DNA of 64,000 nt, from NCBI RefSeq assembly GCF_026810445.1, contig NZ_CP113949.1, positions 372,001-436,000 of the forward strand, read 5' to 3'. Positions 51,836-60,866 of the stretch are shown one piece after another (position 1 is the stretch's first letter; every line of letters begins with the position of its first letter). The notes beneath the pieces are model-generated. The model searched no databases. It was not told where the DNA came from and saw only the letters and a list, made by a program, of their open reading frames with translations. The stretch comes from Pseudomonas sp. BSw22131. Lineage in GTDB: Bacteria > Pseudomonadota > Gammaproteobacteria > Pseudomonadales > Pseudomonadaceae. The position numbers and the translations under genes were made by a program.

Positions 51836-54529
51836 TCACGCAGCTTGGAAAATCCAGCACCGCACTGTTTTGGGTTTGTTCGCCGCGTCGATGTCCCAGG
51901 ACGAACACACGTTTCTGTTCGTTTCCACGAATTTCGGGCATTTGCTAGTTTTCAGGTGGCGTTTGAGCTCGGTCAGATCTGGCACTTTCTGCCGCTTCTC
52001 TGCCGCCTCTTTAGCGAAGTCGTTCAGGTTTACGGCGATCAGGCCTTCATTGCGGGAGTGATTCAGTCCGCCGGCGAAGTTGTTCAGGTACTCGTAGAGC
52101 TCCCAGAATTCGACGACGATCGGATGGTCAGCGTTGATGGCCAGCTGGCGCGCCTTGGCCATGCTTTGAATCTCAGCGTGTGCTGCATCGATCTGGATTT
52201 TCTTCAACGGAATGACGTGCACCAGGGCATCGACCAGTGCGTGCAGTTGGGCGTGATTCTTTGCAATCCGCACGGTGCGGATCTCCGGCAGGGCGAGCAG
52301 CTGCTGTTCGTACATCGGGCCGCTTTCGCGAACGGTCTGCATGACCAGACTTTCTTTCATCGTCGACTTGACCAGGAAGCCGCTGACACGGTCGATCGGC
52401 ATCCGCTCGAGCTTTTCCACCTTCAACTTGGTTTGGGGTGTCTGGCCTTCCTTGGTCATATGGATATGCACCAGACGCTGCAGGATCGGTTCGGAGGCGT
52501 TCACCGCGTGGTTCTGGCCGATGACCACGGCGCCCCGAAAAGGAGGCTCCCGCGTATCGTTGCCGTTGTTCTTCACACCGGTAGAACGGACGCTACGTCC
52601 GTTGTAGGCGGTCTTGAGTTCATCCCAGTCGTATTGCTTGGTCTGGCTGCCGTCAGTCTTTTCACGTTCAGACTCGATCAGTACCACTGGCAGGTTGCCG
52701 ACCTGGGCGAAGTTCCGTGCTCGAGCAACGGGGGTGCCCTTGGTTGGGTCAAACCCCTCATAGTCGACGCGGCCGCACAGCTTCCACAGGAACTCGATTA
52801 GGGTTGATTTGCCAGCGCCTGGCTCGCCGATGATCTCTGCAAAGGGGTAGCTTTTTTGGTGCTGACGGATCTGTTCGGCAAACAGTGATCCGAACCAGAA
52901 CGCAAGCGCCACAAGCCCCTTGGCTCCGAAGCATTCCCAGATGATGTCCAGCCACTCGGTGTCAAACTTCTCCAGATCCGTATTCAGGTTCAAGATCACG
53001 GACTGACTGAGCGTTTTGATGCTCAACCGATCCATATCGAAAAAGTCTTCTTCGTTCAGCTTGAACACCTTCCCGTCGCGCACCGCTACGTCACCGTAGA
53101 TGTAAGCACCGTGTTCACGGGTGTAACCGGTGAAGTCGATGGTCTGCACGGTTTTGAGGGCATCGGTCTGCTCTTCAATGAAGGCATCCAACTGCTGGGT
53201 GGTACCGGTGAACATCCCGCCCGGGGCGATACCCAGCAGGCGCTTCTTGAACTCGGCCGACGATGCAATCTGTGAGCTGGTGAAGGTGTTCTTGATCGGC
53301 TGCGCATCGTGGGCAAAGGTGATCCGGAAGTAATACCAGGACTCGTCGGTGAGCTTGTTTTCCTGGTAGTACAACGCTTTGGGATTGCAGGTTGCGATCC
53401 GTTGCAACGCTCCGCACTGCTGCATGGCTTTGGCGCGCATCTGCTTATTGTTCAACTGCTGGTCGTCGTGGTGCTCGCTGTCTTCGAGCTCCTGGATCGC
53501 CTTGTTGTATTTCTCCAAGTCCAACTTGAACCAGTACAGGCGGTTGCCGTACTCCAGGTGGAATTCGCTGCGACGCTTCCAATCGAACATCACCAGCGCT
53601 TTTTCAGTGGCGTTCTCAGCGATCAGCAAAGCGCCGTGATGGCGTGCGGTGGTGATGTCCTTATCGAACTGGGCGGCGCGCTTCTCGCCTTCGTCCAGGA
53701 ACTGCCAGCGCTGGTGCAGATCGTTCCAGTCAACCTTTCTGCTATCGCGCTGCGGGATCTGAGCGGCCTCACAGGTGAAGCCCAGTTCGTGGGCCATGCG
53801 GACCCAACGCTTGGTGTAAGCGTGTGCACCTGGTTCGTTGTCCAATGCCCAGATCAGCTTTGGAAGTTTGCCCGGGCGTGCCTCTACCAGCGCCTTGAGC
53901 GAGTCAGCAGGGAAGGCGTTCGAGGACATCGCCGACACCGCAGCGATGTTGTGATGTACCAGGGCGATGGCGTCAAAGATCCCTTCAACGATCCAGATTT
54001 CCTTGGCCTCTAGCACGTCGACGCAAGGCGGGCACCACCACACGCCACGGTAGCTTTCACCTGGTGCGAAACGGGCTTTCATCTTCCCGAAACGAGCCGG
54101 CTTATCGATCAGGCGTTCCCAGTAACCGCCTTTATCCAAAGGGAAACGCACTGTGGCGCTCCCTGCGTTGTGTTGGGCTGAATAGTAGGTTTCTTGTGTG
54201 AACCAACCAGCGACCAGCTCGATGTCGAAGCCGCGGCCGAACTCCAGGTACGCCCGGGCTGTGGCAGTGGGGGCGTTATCTGTTGCCGGCGCACGCTTGC
54301 TCCAGTCTTCAAATAGGTCATCGTAGATTTCTTTGACGTGCAGGGTGTGGCCGCACTTCTCCGATCGGCCGCAGATCACCTGCCACGGCTTGTCGTGACG
54401 GCTGTACAGCTCACGCTTGTGGCATTTAGGGCATTCACCGCCGCGCATGTATTCGGTACCGGCTCGATGCTTCAAGCCGAAGTCAGATTCCAGGCGCTGC
54501 AGGACGTCAAGACGCAGGTCGTCTCTCAT
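51836..54529 (-). CDS. Phage replication protein: toprim primase plus helicase
   Basis: An 897-residue protein for initiating phage DNA replication. Domains in order: a zinc ribbon with CPKC (33, 36) and later Cys 53 and 59; a toprim domain with IWIVEGIFDAIAL (about 177-190) and LIWALDNEPG (about 226), whose acidic residues bind metal; and a helicase-like ATPase with Walker A GEPGAGKSTLIEF near residue 566. Overlaps the upstream small gene by 4 nt. Confidence 0.88.
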   Translation of the reverse strand: MRDDLRLDVLQRLESDFGLKHRAGTEYMRGGECPKCHKRELYSRHDKPWQVICGRSEKCGHTLHVKEIYDDLFEDWSKRAPATDNAPTATARAYLEFGRGFDIELVAGWFTQETYYSAQHNAGSATVRFPLDKGGYWERLIDKPARFGKMKARFAPGESYRGVWWCPPCVDVLEAKEIWIVEGIFDAIALVHHNIAAVSAMSSNAFPADSLKALVEARPGKLPKLIWALDNEPGAHAYTKRWVRMAHELGFTCEAAQIPQRDSRKVDWNDLHQRWQFLDEGEKRAAQFDKDITTARHHGALLIAENATEKALVMFDWKRRSEFHLEYGNRLYWFKLDLEKYNKAIQELEDSEHHDDQQLNNKQMRAKAMQQCGALQRIATCNPKALYYQENKLTDESWYYFRITFAHDAQPIKNTFTSSQIASSAEFKKRLLGIAPGGMFTGTTQQLDAFIEEQTDALKTVQTIDFTGYTREHGAYIYGDVAVRDGKVFKLNEEDFFDMDRLSIKTLSQSVILNLNTDLEKFDTEWLDIIWECFGAKGLVALAFWFGSLFAEQIRQHQKSYPFAEIIGEPGAGKSTLIEFLWKLCGRVDYEGFDPTKGTPVARARNFAQVGNLPVVLIESEREKTDGSQTKQYDWDELKTAYNGRSVRSTGVKNNGNDTREPPFRGAVVIGQNHAVNASEPILQRLVHIHMTKEGQTPQTKLKVEKLERMPIDRVSGFLVKSTMKESLVMQTVRESGPMYEQQLLALPEIRTVRIAKNHAQLHALVDALVHVIPLKKIQIDAAHAEIQSMAKARQLAINADHPIVVEFWELYEYLNNFAGGLNHSRNEGLIAVNLNDFAKEAAEKRQKVPDLTELKRHLKTSKCPKFVETNRNVCSSWDIDAANKPKTVRCWIFQAA

Positions 54530-54765
54530 GATTGTTTCGCTGCTTTGAGGCTCAGTGACAGCGCGGCCATCAGTCGTTGCTGTGCTGCCATCACCGGCTT
54601 TTTCTTGAGGATCGAGCTGTGCCTGGTTTCCCTGGGGACATTACGAAATTCATCGGCGTACCAGTAGTCATTGAGGCTCATGCTGTAGTGCGCACGCAGA
54701 TCCGCCAGTAAGGCTTGAGCCTGGGCAGCGGGCATCTGGGCATTGATATTCAGTGCGTTTCCCAT
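54526..54765 (-). CDS. Hypothetical phage protein (79 aa)
   Basis: A 79-residue ORF, MGNALNINAQMPAAQAQALL..., with GAGG before the ATG at 54765 and a 4-nt overlap with the primase/helicase. Unrecognised early-operon gene. Confidence 0.65.
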   Translation of the reverse strand: MGNALNINAQMPAAQAQALLADLRAHYSMSLNDYWYADEFRNVPRETRHSSILKKKPVMAAQQRLMAALSLSLKAAKQS

Positions 54766-54834
54766 CAGGAACCTCGAATTCGGGCGCAGCTCACCCATAC
54801 CCACTGAGGTGGGGCTGGGCTGGTTTAAGGGGTA

Positions 54835-55197
54835 TTAGGACGCGGGGGTGATGCGTTTGCCGTGGCCGGCGGAAATCAGGTGTTCGTAGATCAGGTAAAC
54901 CGGAACCGACCAGGTACAGCCTCGGACTGGATCAGTGATAACCACTGTGTGTTCGGCGCTTGCGTTTAGGTCGACCCTTTGGCGCACGTTGATTTCCGCC
55001 AGATCCCCCAGGGCTTCACAGACCAAGCGGAGAGCCAGAGCTTTGTCGACCTGAAAGCTGTGCATCAAGTGATTGATCGTGCGCTGAATGAACTGGCCCT
55101 GATCGCCTAGGTGCTCGCCTTGATGACGCTCGAGGAATGCCACTGCCGCGGCGCGGATCGTGCTGCGATAATCCATATCCATGGGAACGTTGATCAT
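54835..55197 (-). CDS. Hypothetical phage protein (120 aa)
   Basis: A 120-residue protein, MINVPMDMDYRSTIRAAAVA..., overlapping the CII-like gene by 4 nt. Mixed fold with a C-terminal beta region. No family recognised. Confidence 0.7.
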   Translation of the reverse strand: MINVPMDMDYRSTIRAAAVAFLERHQGEHLGDQGQFIQRTINHLMHSFQVDKALALRLVCEALGDLAEINVRQRVDLNASAEHTVVITDPVRGCTWSVPVYLIYEHLISAGHGKRITPAS

Positions 55198-55703
55198 TGT
55201 GCAGCCCCTGACTTGTTTCGATAGAGATCGATCGCAGCGAGCACTTCGGCATGACGTGCCGCAATGTGCAGGTTGTGTGCGTTGAGGATATGTTCGGCTT
55301 CGACTTTGTTGATGCAACCATCCGCAACCGCTTTGGCAAGCTCTTGGTCGACACATCCGCGCTTCGCAGCCACTTGTACGGAAAGGCTGTACATCTCGAC
55401 GATGTCATTGGTTTCCGGATCTGGCACGGGAACGAATAACCCGCCGTACATCGACGCAACGTAGTTTGGGAAATGCTTTGTGCCGGATTTCTGCTCAAGC
55501 TCATATAGCTGCAAGTCAGTCAGTGGGCGGCTGTTGTTGTTTTCGTAGGCGTGGTTATCGAACTTCTTCAATGCCAAGCCGATACACGCAGCTGCACATT
55601 CTCTCCCACCCGGATAACTGCAGATAATCGCGCTAACAACTTCACGGCGTGTTTTTAGAACCGAGCTTTTCATCTTCTGCTGTCTCCCCACATTTCGTGC
55701 CAT
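55194..55703 (-). CDS. CII/YmfL-type phage regulatory protein
   Basis: A 169-residue protein; REVVSAIICSYPGGREC with KKFDNHAYENNNSRPLTDLQ resembles the YmfL/phage CII-like family, which turns on lysogenic functions in P2/K139-type phages. Its ATG overlaps the stop of the Cro-like gene by one base (TAATG). Confidence 0.65.
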   Translation of the reverse strand: MARNVGRQQKMKSSVLKTRREVVSAIICSYPGGRECAAACIGLALKKFDNHAYENNNSRPLTDLQLYELEQKSGTKHFPNYVASMYGGLFVPVPDPETNDIVEMYSLSVQVAAKRGCVDQELAKAVADGCINKVEAEHILNAHNLHIAARHAEVLAAIDLYRNKSGAAQ

Positions 55704-55903
55704 TACTCTGCAATCTCACCGTCTTTGATACCGAGCAGTACGGCGGCTCGATGTGCCTCCCCACGGCGACCTTTTTTACGACCGTTTAATATGTCGCTGA
55801 CCAAATTTTTGTTCAGCCCATGATCTCTGCTGAACTGGGCAATGCTTGTGCCCTTGCGATCAAGAGATGCACGGGCTTGCTCGGTTGTGAGAGGGGCGGG
55901 CAT
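55703..55903 (-). CDS. Cro-like DNA-binding protein
   Basis: A 66-residue HTH protein: TSIAQFSRDHGLNKNLVSDILNG is a clear helix-turn-helix. It is divergent from the repressor gene across a short operator region, as expected for the lytic-side regulator. Confidence 0.8.
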   Translation of the reverse strand: MPAPLTTEQARASLDRKGTSIAQFSRDHGLNKNLVSDILNGRKKGRRGEAHRAAVLLGIKDGEIAE

Positions 55904-55956
55904 AGTGTTCGCTCGTGTGCGTTTGTGTGGATTGGTGTTCATCTGACGCCGATTAT

Positions 55957-55972
55957 GACAAATAAAGTTGTC
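55957..55972. promoter_or_regulatory. Candidate operator of the prophage switch
   Basis: GACAA-ATAAAG-TTGTC is a perfect 5-bp inverted repeat between the divergent cro-like and repressor genes, 17 bp before the repressor start. It is the best candidate for the shared operator. Confidence 0.6.
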
Positions 55973-55989
55973 TTGTAAAGGGTTTTAGC

Positions 55990-56352
55990 TTGAAAAATTT
56001 GTCATCGGGAGAATTCTCGAACCAAGGCGCGGGCGAACGCTTGCGCGAAGAACGGATTCGGTTAGCACTTTCGCAAGAAGATCTGGCACAGGTCGGGAAC
56101 GTCACTCGCAACACGCAAGGGAGTTATGAGCGTGGAGGCAGAAACCCCGACACTGCTTATCTGGGGGCCGTTGCAGCCCTTGGTGTCGATATTCTCTATG
56201 TGGTGATCGGACTGCGAACCCCAGCATTACTAGATGGTCTTTCTGCGCCCGAAGATAAGCTCATTCAGCAGTACAGATCGCTCTCGAAGGATGACCAACA
56301 ATCCGTGCAGCGAGTCGTAGGGGCGATGGCTGAGGTCAGTCCCGATCGTTAG
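55990..56352 (+). CDS. Prophage repressor, XRE family
   Basis: A 120-residue protein starting at TTG (55990). The HTH is LREERIRLALSQEDLAQVGNVTRNTQGSYERG, followed by AALGVDILYVVIG and a C-terminal helical segment LIQQYRSLSKDDQQSVQRVVG likely used for oligomerisation. No LexA-type protease domain, so induction may depend on an antirepressor rather than RecA cleavage. Confidence 0.85.
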   Translation: MKNLSSGEFSNQGAGERLREERIRLALSQEDLAQVGNVTRNTQGSYERGGRNPDTAYLGAVAALGVDILYVVIGLRTPALLDGLSAPEDKLIQQYRSLSKDDQQSVQRVVGAMAEVSPDR

Positions 56353-56456
56353 CAACATGCCGATAAATATTCGCCAGCTTTTACTCATTCTTTGATGCTG
56401 TAACGGTCGCTTACATCAATAAGATCGGTTCAGCATTGCAATCATGGAGTAAGAGC

Positions 56457-56636
56457 ATGTTGGAACCATCTGGAACAAGGATCGAGGCTCGGCTGTCAAG
56501 CATTCAGCTGGTAGCACTAACGGAGACGGAGCGCCGTCTACTGCCTCTGTATCGGTCGATGACGTATAGGGATCAGCGGCGATTACTACGATTTGCTGGT
56601 GCAATGGCGCGCAGTAAGGGATCTAATCTAGATTAG
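56457..56636 (+). CDS. Small protein resembling the repressor C-terminus
   Basis: A 59-residue ORF from ATG 56457 (GGAG 7 nt upstream). Residues in LLPLYRSMTYRDQRRLLRFAGAMA align with LIQQYRSLSKDDQQSVQRVVGAMA of the repressor, sharing YRS, DQ and GAMA at equal spacing. There is no HTH. It lies 104 bp after the repressor on the same strand. It may form mixed oligomers with the repressor; this is inference. Confidence 0.6.
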   Translation: MLEPSGTRIEARLSSIQLVALTETERRLLPLYRSMTYRDQRRLLRFAGAMARSKGSNLD

Positions 56637-56917
56637 AAAACCGTTCGCCTGGCGCCAGGAGATGTTGGACAAACATGGATGAGCTCGAATAACTCACATT
56701 GCTGAGCTCGACTCATCTCTCGTAGACGGTCCAGAATCAGCCGGTCCACTGCCTGCGCCGATGGACTCAACGTATGTGAGAACGTCAGGTTTGCCACCCA
56801 TGTGTGACCGCATGCGGCGTTTGAACAGTGGCAATATAGTTTGGCAAACTCAGCGGACAGTTCCTCGCGCGATCCAATTCGGCCTTTGCTGCCACACTCC
56901 TTGCAATTCACCCGCAT
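56633..56917 (-). CDS. ogr: Ogr/Delta-like late-gene activator
   Basis: A 94-residue zinc-finger protein: CKECGSKGRI near the start and CHCSNAACGHTWVANLTF supply four Cys as in P2 Ogr and P4 Delta, which activate late promoters by contacting RNA polymerase alpha. Convergent with the small repressor-like gene, overlapping by 4 nt. It precedes the portal gene on the same strand. Confidence 0.9.
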   Translation of the reverse strand: MRVNCKECGSKGRIGSREELSAEFAKLYCHCSNAACGHTWVANLTFSHTLSPSAQAVDRLILDRLREMSRAQQCELFELIHVCPTSPGARRTVF

Positions 56918-56994
56918 GCCTACCCCTCCCTACAATGCTGTGACCAATATTTTGCCACATTACCTACGGATGAATGATTTGTTGGTCGTGGCGG

Positions 56995-58020
56995 CTAGTC
57001 TCCTGAACCATCTTTGGCAATTTCTCTCCAGGCGATGCGACGGTCATTACGCAGACTATTGTTCACCTGCAAAAACAACTGACTGATCGGCCTGATCTCG
57101 TTGTTCGTATAAACCCGATCAATCTTTTCGATGTCCCCAAACCCCGCCGCGTTCTCCGGCATCACCCCAGCCAGTGCCGGATTCATCCGCCATGCTGCAA
57201 TCACATCATTGCGCGTGATGTTCTTTACGCGCTCAAATTCGTCCTTGGTCGCGATATCGCCGATAGGGATAATCTGGATTGCCTTTTCGCTGCCGCCAGG
57301 GATGTTTACAAACAGCGAGCGAAAGTTTCCCACGCCCTTGCTTGAGCCGATCTGGCTCTGCAGTTTCATTTCATCCTCCTCGGACAAGTCCGGGTCGTTG
57401 GTGTAGAAAATGAAGCCTGCGTGAGCGCCGTTGTTGTAATACCGGCGCCGGAACAAGGTCGCCGACTCATTGAGCAAAAGTGCGTGCATGCCGCCCAGGT
57501 AATCGGGGACGCCGTAGACGCTTTGCTCGACGTCGTAGTCCATGACGTGCTCTACCTGGTCCTCTTCGAAGTGCAAGTGCTGACCATTGGGCAACAGCAT
57601 CACAAATCCACCCCCAACCTTACGCCGCATGTTGATGGCGGGAAGGTGCTGCAATTCGAGCACTTGGCCGATCACGTTAACCAGGCGCTGAAAATACGCC
57701 TCACCAAACACCATAAAATCCAATGCGGCGCGGCCCATCGTCTGTGCGCTGCAGCCCGCCGAGGCGATGAAGTCACGCAGCAGCAGGTTGCGCTTGAAGC
57801 GCGGAATGGTGCCGTGGTGCGCGTTGGCGCGTAGCATTTTGGCCAGGCCAGTGCGTGAAACCGGCGGCGTATAGATTCGTCCGTCGTCGCTGGCGTACAC
57901 CCCCAGGTATTCGCCGATATTGTTGGTCAGCACCGACTCGGGCGCGCCGAAACTGAACGTTTTGACCGTGGGCGGCGCTGATGGCACCTGATGATTGGCC
58001 TGCGGCTTGGGATCTTGCAT
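56995..58020 (-). CDS. Phage portal protein (P2 gpQ)
   Basis: A 341-residue portal vertex protein of the PBSX/P2 type: SFGAPESVLTNNIGEYLGVY at the start, SVYGVPDYLGGMHALLLNESATLFRRRYYNNGAHAGFI in the middle and NITRNDVIAAWRMNPALAGVMP later. The ATG at 58020 is inside the terminase reading frame as annotated. Confidence 0.93.
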   Translation of the reverse strand: MQDPKPQANHQVPSAPPTVKTFSFGAPESVLTNNIGEYLGVYASDDGRIYTPPVSRTGLAKMLRANAHHGTIPRFKRNLLLRDFIASAGCSAQTMGRAALDFMVFGEAYFQRLVNVIGQVLELQHLPAINMRRKVGGGFVMLLPNGQHLHFEEDQVEHVMDYDVEQSVYGVPDYLGGMHALLLNESATLFRRRYYNNGAHAGFIFYTNDPDLSEEDEMKLQSQIGSSKGVGNFRSLFVNIPGGSEKAIQIIPIGDIATKDEFERVKNITRNDVIAAWRMNPALAGVMPENAAGFGDIEKIDRVYTNNEIRPISQLFLQVNNSLRNDRRIAWREIAKDGSGD

Positions 58021-59827
58021 GAGTACCTTCTACGGTTGACCAGCGACTTCTGCGCTTCTTGTTGACGTTGAGGGGTTCGTTGGCGAGTGCATGCATCACT
58101 GCCCAGGCGATATCGGCGTGCCCGGTCGCGTCAGTGCGTGAAGCGCTGTAGGTGATCTGGCCGCTGCCGGTGGCGCCGCGCTTGATGGTCAGGAAAGCCG
58201 AGGCAATGTCGTTCCAGCCGGCATCCCATTCGATACGGCGCCCCTGGATGGTGTCCTGCGCCTTGAGCACCAGCGTATTTTTGGTTTCCAGGCTGTAATG
58301 AATCGGCGTGGCTCGCGGGTAGAAGTCGCGCACCAAGTCGAACACGCCATAGCCCACGCCGGTGATGTCGATACCGATGTGCTGGACGTTGAAACGCTCG
58401 GTCAGCTTCTTGACCTGCGCGGCCTGGTAGGTGAACGAGTGCCCGCGCCATGAGTGCTTCTCCAGGATCCGGAACTTGCCGCCCTGCTCAAGCGGTGGGG
58501 CAACCACCACACAGGTGGCATCGTCGCGTGTGCGGCTCGGGTCGTAGCCGATCCAGACCGGCACATTGCCGAAAGGCCTTGGCTCCTTCGGATCCGGGTT
58601 GAAGTCGGTCCAGAGCGACAGATCGGAGTAACAACGCTCCAGATCTGCGAGGTTGAAGGCGCTCTGGGTGCTGTCGATGAATTGGCACAAGTACAGCTGA
58701 TCAAACTGGTCGTCTGAGTTTTCGAGACGCAGCTGCTCGAGGTCGAAGAGATCGCAGCCGCCGGCGATAGCAGCATGAATATCGATAATCTTGCGCCACT
58801 GGCCGTCTGGACAAAGCATGCCTTGGCGCAGCTCGGCGTCTGACGGGAAAGGCTTACCCGCGCTCTTGTGCTTGCTGCGCTTGAACGTGTCACCGGTCCA
58901 GAATGGATACGCCTGATGGCTGACCGCGCTCGGCGTCGAGAAGTAGGTTTTGCGCCATTTCTTGTGGGTGGCCATCGCGCCGGATAGAGCTTTGAGCTTG
59001 TCGAAATCCCGAATCCAGAAGTATTCGTCGACGTAGACATGGCCGTGGTGGCCTTGAGCGGTGCTGCTGTTGGTGCTCAGAAAACGCAGCTCGGCGCCGT
59101 TGCTGAGGATGATCGGATTGCCCGTCAGCTCGATGCCGAACCACTCACGGGCAAATTTGACGATGTAGTTTCGGAAAATCTCCGACTGAGCTCGGCTTGC
59201 CGACAGGAACATCTGGTTGTCGCCGGTCAGAACCGCATCCATGAACGCTTCGCCAGCGAAGTAGTACGTCAGCCCGGACTGGCGACACTTGAGCACGTTG
59301 CGGATCCGCCGCGTTAGTGGGTTCTGTTTAGCGGCAAACAGCTCTTTCTGGTAGCCAAACAGCTTGCTGATGAACTTGTCCAGGAAGTCCACCTCGGTCA
59401 GCTGCGAGATGTCGTTCTTTTGCGGCTTAGGCTTTTTCTTGGACTTCGTGGGATCTCGGTCGCGGTGACCGTCGCGTTGGTCACGGCGCGGTCCGTCCTG
59501 CTTCTCGGGAGATTCATCGGGCGCAGAGGTGGCAACCGGCTTGACCGATTGCTTCTGCAGGCGCTCGCGCAGACTGGTGAGACGGTCGAGCTCATCCAGA
59601 TCGCCCTTGGCCAGGATCTCTTTCTTTTCCAGGATCAACGTGATTCGCCGGCTGACTGCCGTCAGCGGCTCCTCGTCCGTGAGCATGTCGTCCCAGCCGC
59701 CCTTGGCGATCCAGTAATAGACGATCCGAATGTTCGAGAGCTTGAGCTGTTGCTGGATTTCTCGCGGCTTGTAGCGGCGAAGGTACAGCCGTCTGGCGGC
59801 GTCTTTGACTTCGGGTAAGTAGGGCAT
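57773..59827 (-). CDS. Terminase large subunit (P2 gpP), C-terminally extended
   Basis: A 684-residue packaging ATPase/nuclease. The N-terminal HTH (YKPREIQQQLKLSNIRIVYYW), the ATPase P-loop variant VLKCRQSGLTYYFA, Walker B HVYVDEYFW and the RNase-H-like nuclease residues in WIGYDPSRTRDDATCVVVA and GIDITGVGYG are all present. The recognisable protein ends at about 58030; the last 85 or so residues run through the portal gene in another frame. ATG at 59827 is preferred over 59857. Confidence 0.9.
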   Translation of the reverse strand: MPYLPEVKDAARRLYLRRYKPREIQQQLKLSNIRIVYYWIAKGGWDDMLTDEEPLTAVSRRITLILEKKEILAKGDLDELDRLTSLRERLQKQSVKPVATSAPDESPEKQDGPRRDQRDGHRDRDPTKSKKKPKPQKNDISQLTEVDFLDKFISKLFGYQKELFAAKQNPLTRRIRNVLKCRQSGLTYYFAGEAFMDAVLTGDNQMFLSASRAQSEIFRNYIVKFAREWFGIELTGNPIILSNGAELRFLSTNSSTAQGHHGHVYVDEYFWIRDFDKLKALSGAMATHKKWRKTYFSTPSAVSHQAYPFWTGDTFKRSKHKSAGKPFPSDAELRQGMLCPDGQWRKIIDIHAAIAGGCDLFDLEQLRLENSDDQFDQLYLCQFIDSTQSAFNLADLERCYSDLSLWTDFNPDPKEPRPFGNVPVWIGYDPSRTRDDATCVVVAPPLEQGGKFRILEKHSWRGHSFTYQAAQVKKLTERFNVQHIGIDITGVGYGVFDLVRDFYPRATPIHYSLETKNTLVLKAQDTIQGRRIEWDAGWNDIASAFLTIKRGATGSGQITYSASRTDATGHADIAWAVMHALANEPLNVNKKRRSRWSTVEGTHARSQAAGQSSGAISAAHGQNVQFRRARVGADQQYRRIPGGVRQRRRTNLYAAGFTHWPGQNATRQRAPRHHSALQAQPAAA

Positions 59828-59990
59828 GCGCCGCAGTCTATGCAGCGAAAACACCACAAACCCGCACTTAAATTCCGCGTTTTTCCTAAAACTTGAATCT
59901 AGGAGGAAAGCGGATTTGAACCGTTTGTTTGAGCTGTTTCAGGTGCCTATCGTGGCGGCAATTGTTACCTCACGCCGAGCGATGTACCTC

Positions 59991-60866
59991 ATGCCCCGCA
60001 CCCTTGTCTCTGATTGGAAACGTGTCGCCACCAGCGGCAAAACCTCGGACGGCCGCACCATTGCCCCGCAGGATCTGCACGACATGGCCGAGGCTTACGA
60101 CCCGGCAATCTACACAGCCGTGATCTGGTACGAGCACATCCGCTACATGGGCAATTTCGGCAGCGTGACTGAGGTGAAAGCCGAGGACGTCGACGGTGGC
60201 AAGGTTGGCTTGTTTGCCAGGTTGCAACCCAACGACCGGCTGCTGCAGCTCAACAAAGAAGCGCAGAAGCTGTTCACCAGCGTCGAGATCGAGCCTAACT
60301 TCGCCGACACCGGCAAACCCTACCTGCGCGGCTTGGCCGTTACCGATGAACCCGCAAGCCTGGGCACGGAGCCGCTACATTTCTCTCGCCGCGCCACTAA
60401 CGGCAACCACTTTGGTTCGCTGGAGCCGCTGGGCGACCTCACGCCCGCCGAGGTCTCCGAAGCGTCCGCCCTCTCTTTCCTGACCCGACTCTTCAAAAGC
60501 GTCGCTCAAGACGCGCCAACCATACCCCTTACACCTGACCCCGAGACCTCCACCATGGACCCGAAAACCGCCGAGGCCTTCGCTGCGGCCGTGGACAAGC
60601 TTGGCAACGTGGCAACCCGCCTCGAAACCAGTGCGGCCACCTTCGCCACGCAAAAGACCGAACCTGAAAAGACCGAGCTGACGCCGCCCGAAGCAACGAC
60701 GGAAAGCGTTGCCGGCAACGCGATTACCGTCGAGCAATTCAACGAGCTCAAGGGCTCGCTGGATCAACTGGCCGAAAACTTCAACACCGCGCTGAACAAG
60801 GGCAAGGGCCAAGACGTGCCCAATACCATTGGCGCGGTGACTGATGAACCGGAGCCCGTTTACTGA
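59991..60866 (+). CDS. Capsid scaffolding protease (P2 gpO)
   Basis: A 291-residue scaffold/protease, beginning PRTLVSDWKRVATSGKTSDG and HDMAEAYDPAIYTAVIWYEH as in GpO; the C-terminal part is Pro/Glu/Thr-rich and helical, the scaffold region. Start at 59991 or 59982; the frame is open upstream to 59826. Divergent from the terminase, with late promoters expected in the 160-bp gap. The stop shares one base with the capsid start. Confidence 0.9.
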   Translation: MPRTLVSDWKRVATSGKTSDGRTIAPQDLHDMAEAYDPAIYTAVIWYEHIRYMGNFGSVTEVKAEDVDGGKVGLFARLQPNDRLLQLNKEAQKLFTSVEIEPNFADTGKPYLRGLAVTDEPASLGTEPLHFSRRATNGNHFGSLEPLGDLTPAEVSEASALSFLTRLFKSVAQDAPTIPLTPDPETSTMDPKTAEAFAAAVDKLGNVATRLETSAATFATQKTEPEKTELTPPEATTESVAGNAITVEQFNELKGSLDQLAENFNTALNKGKGQDVPNTIGAVTDEPEPVY

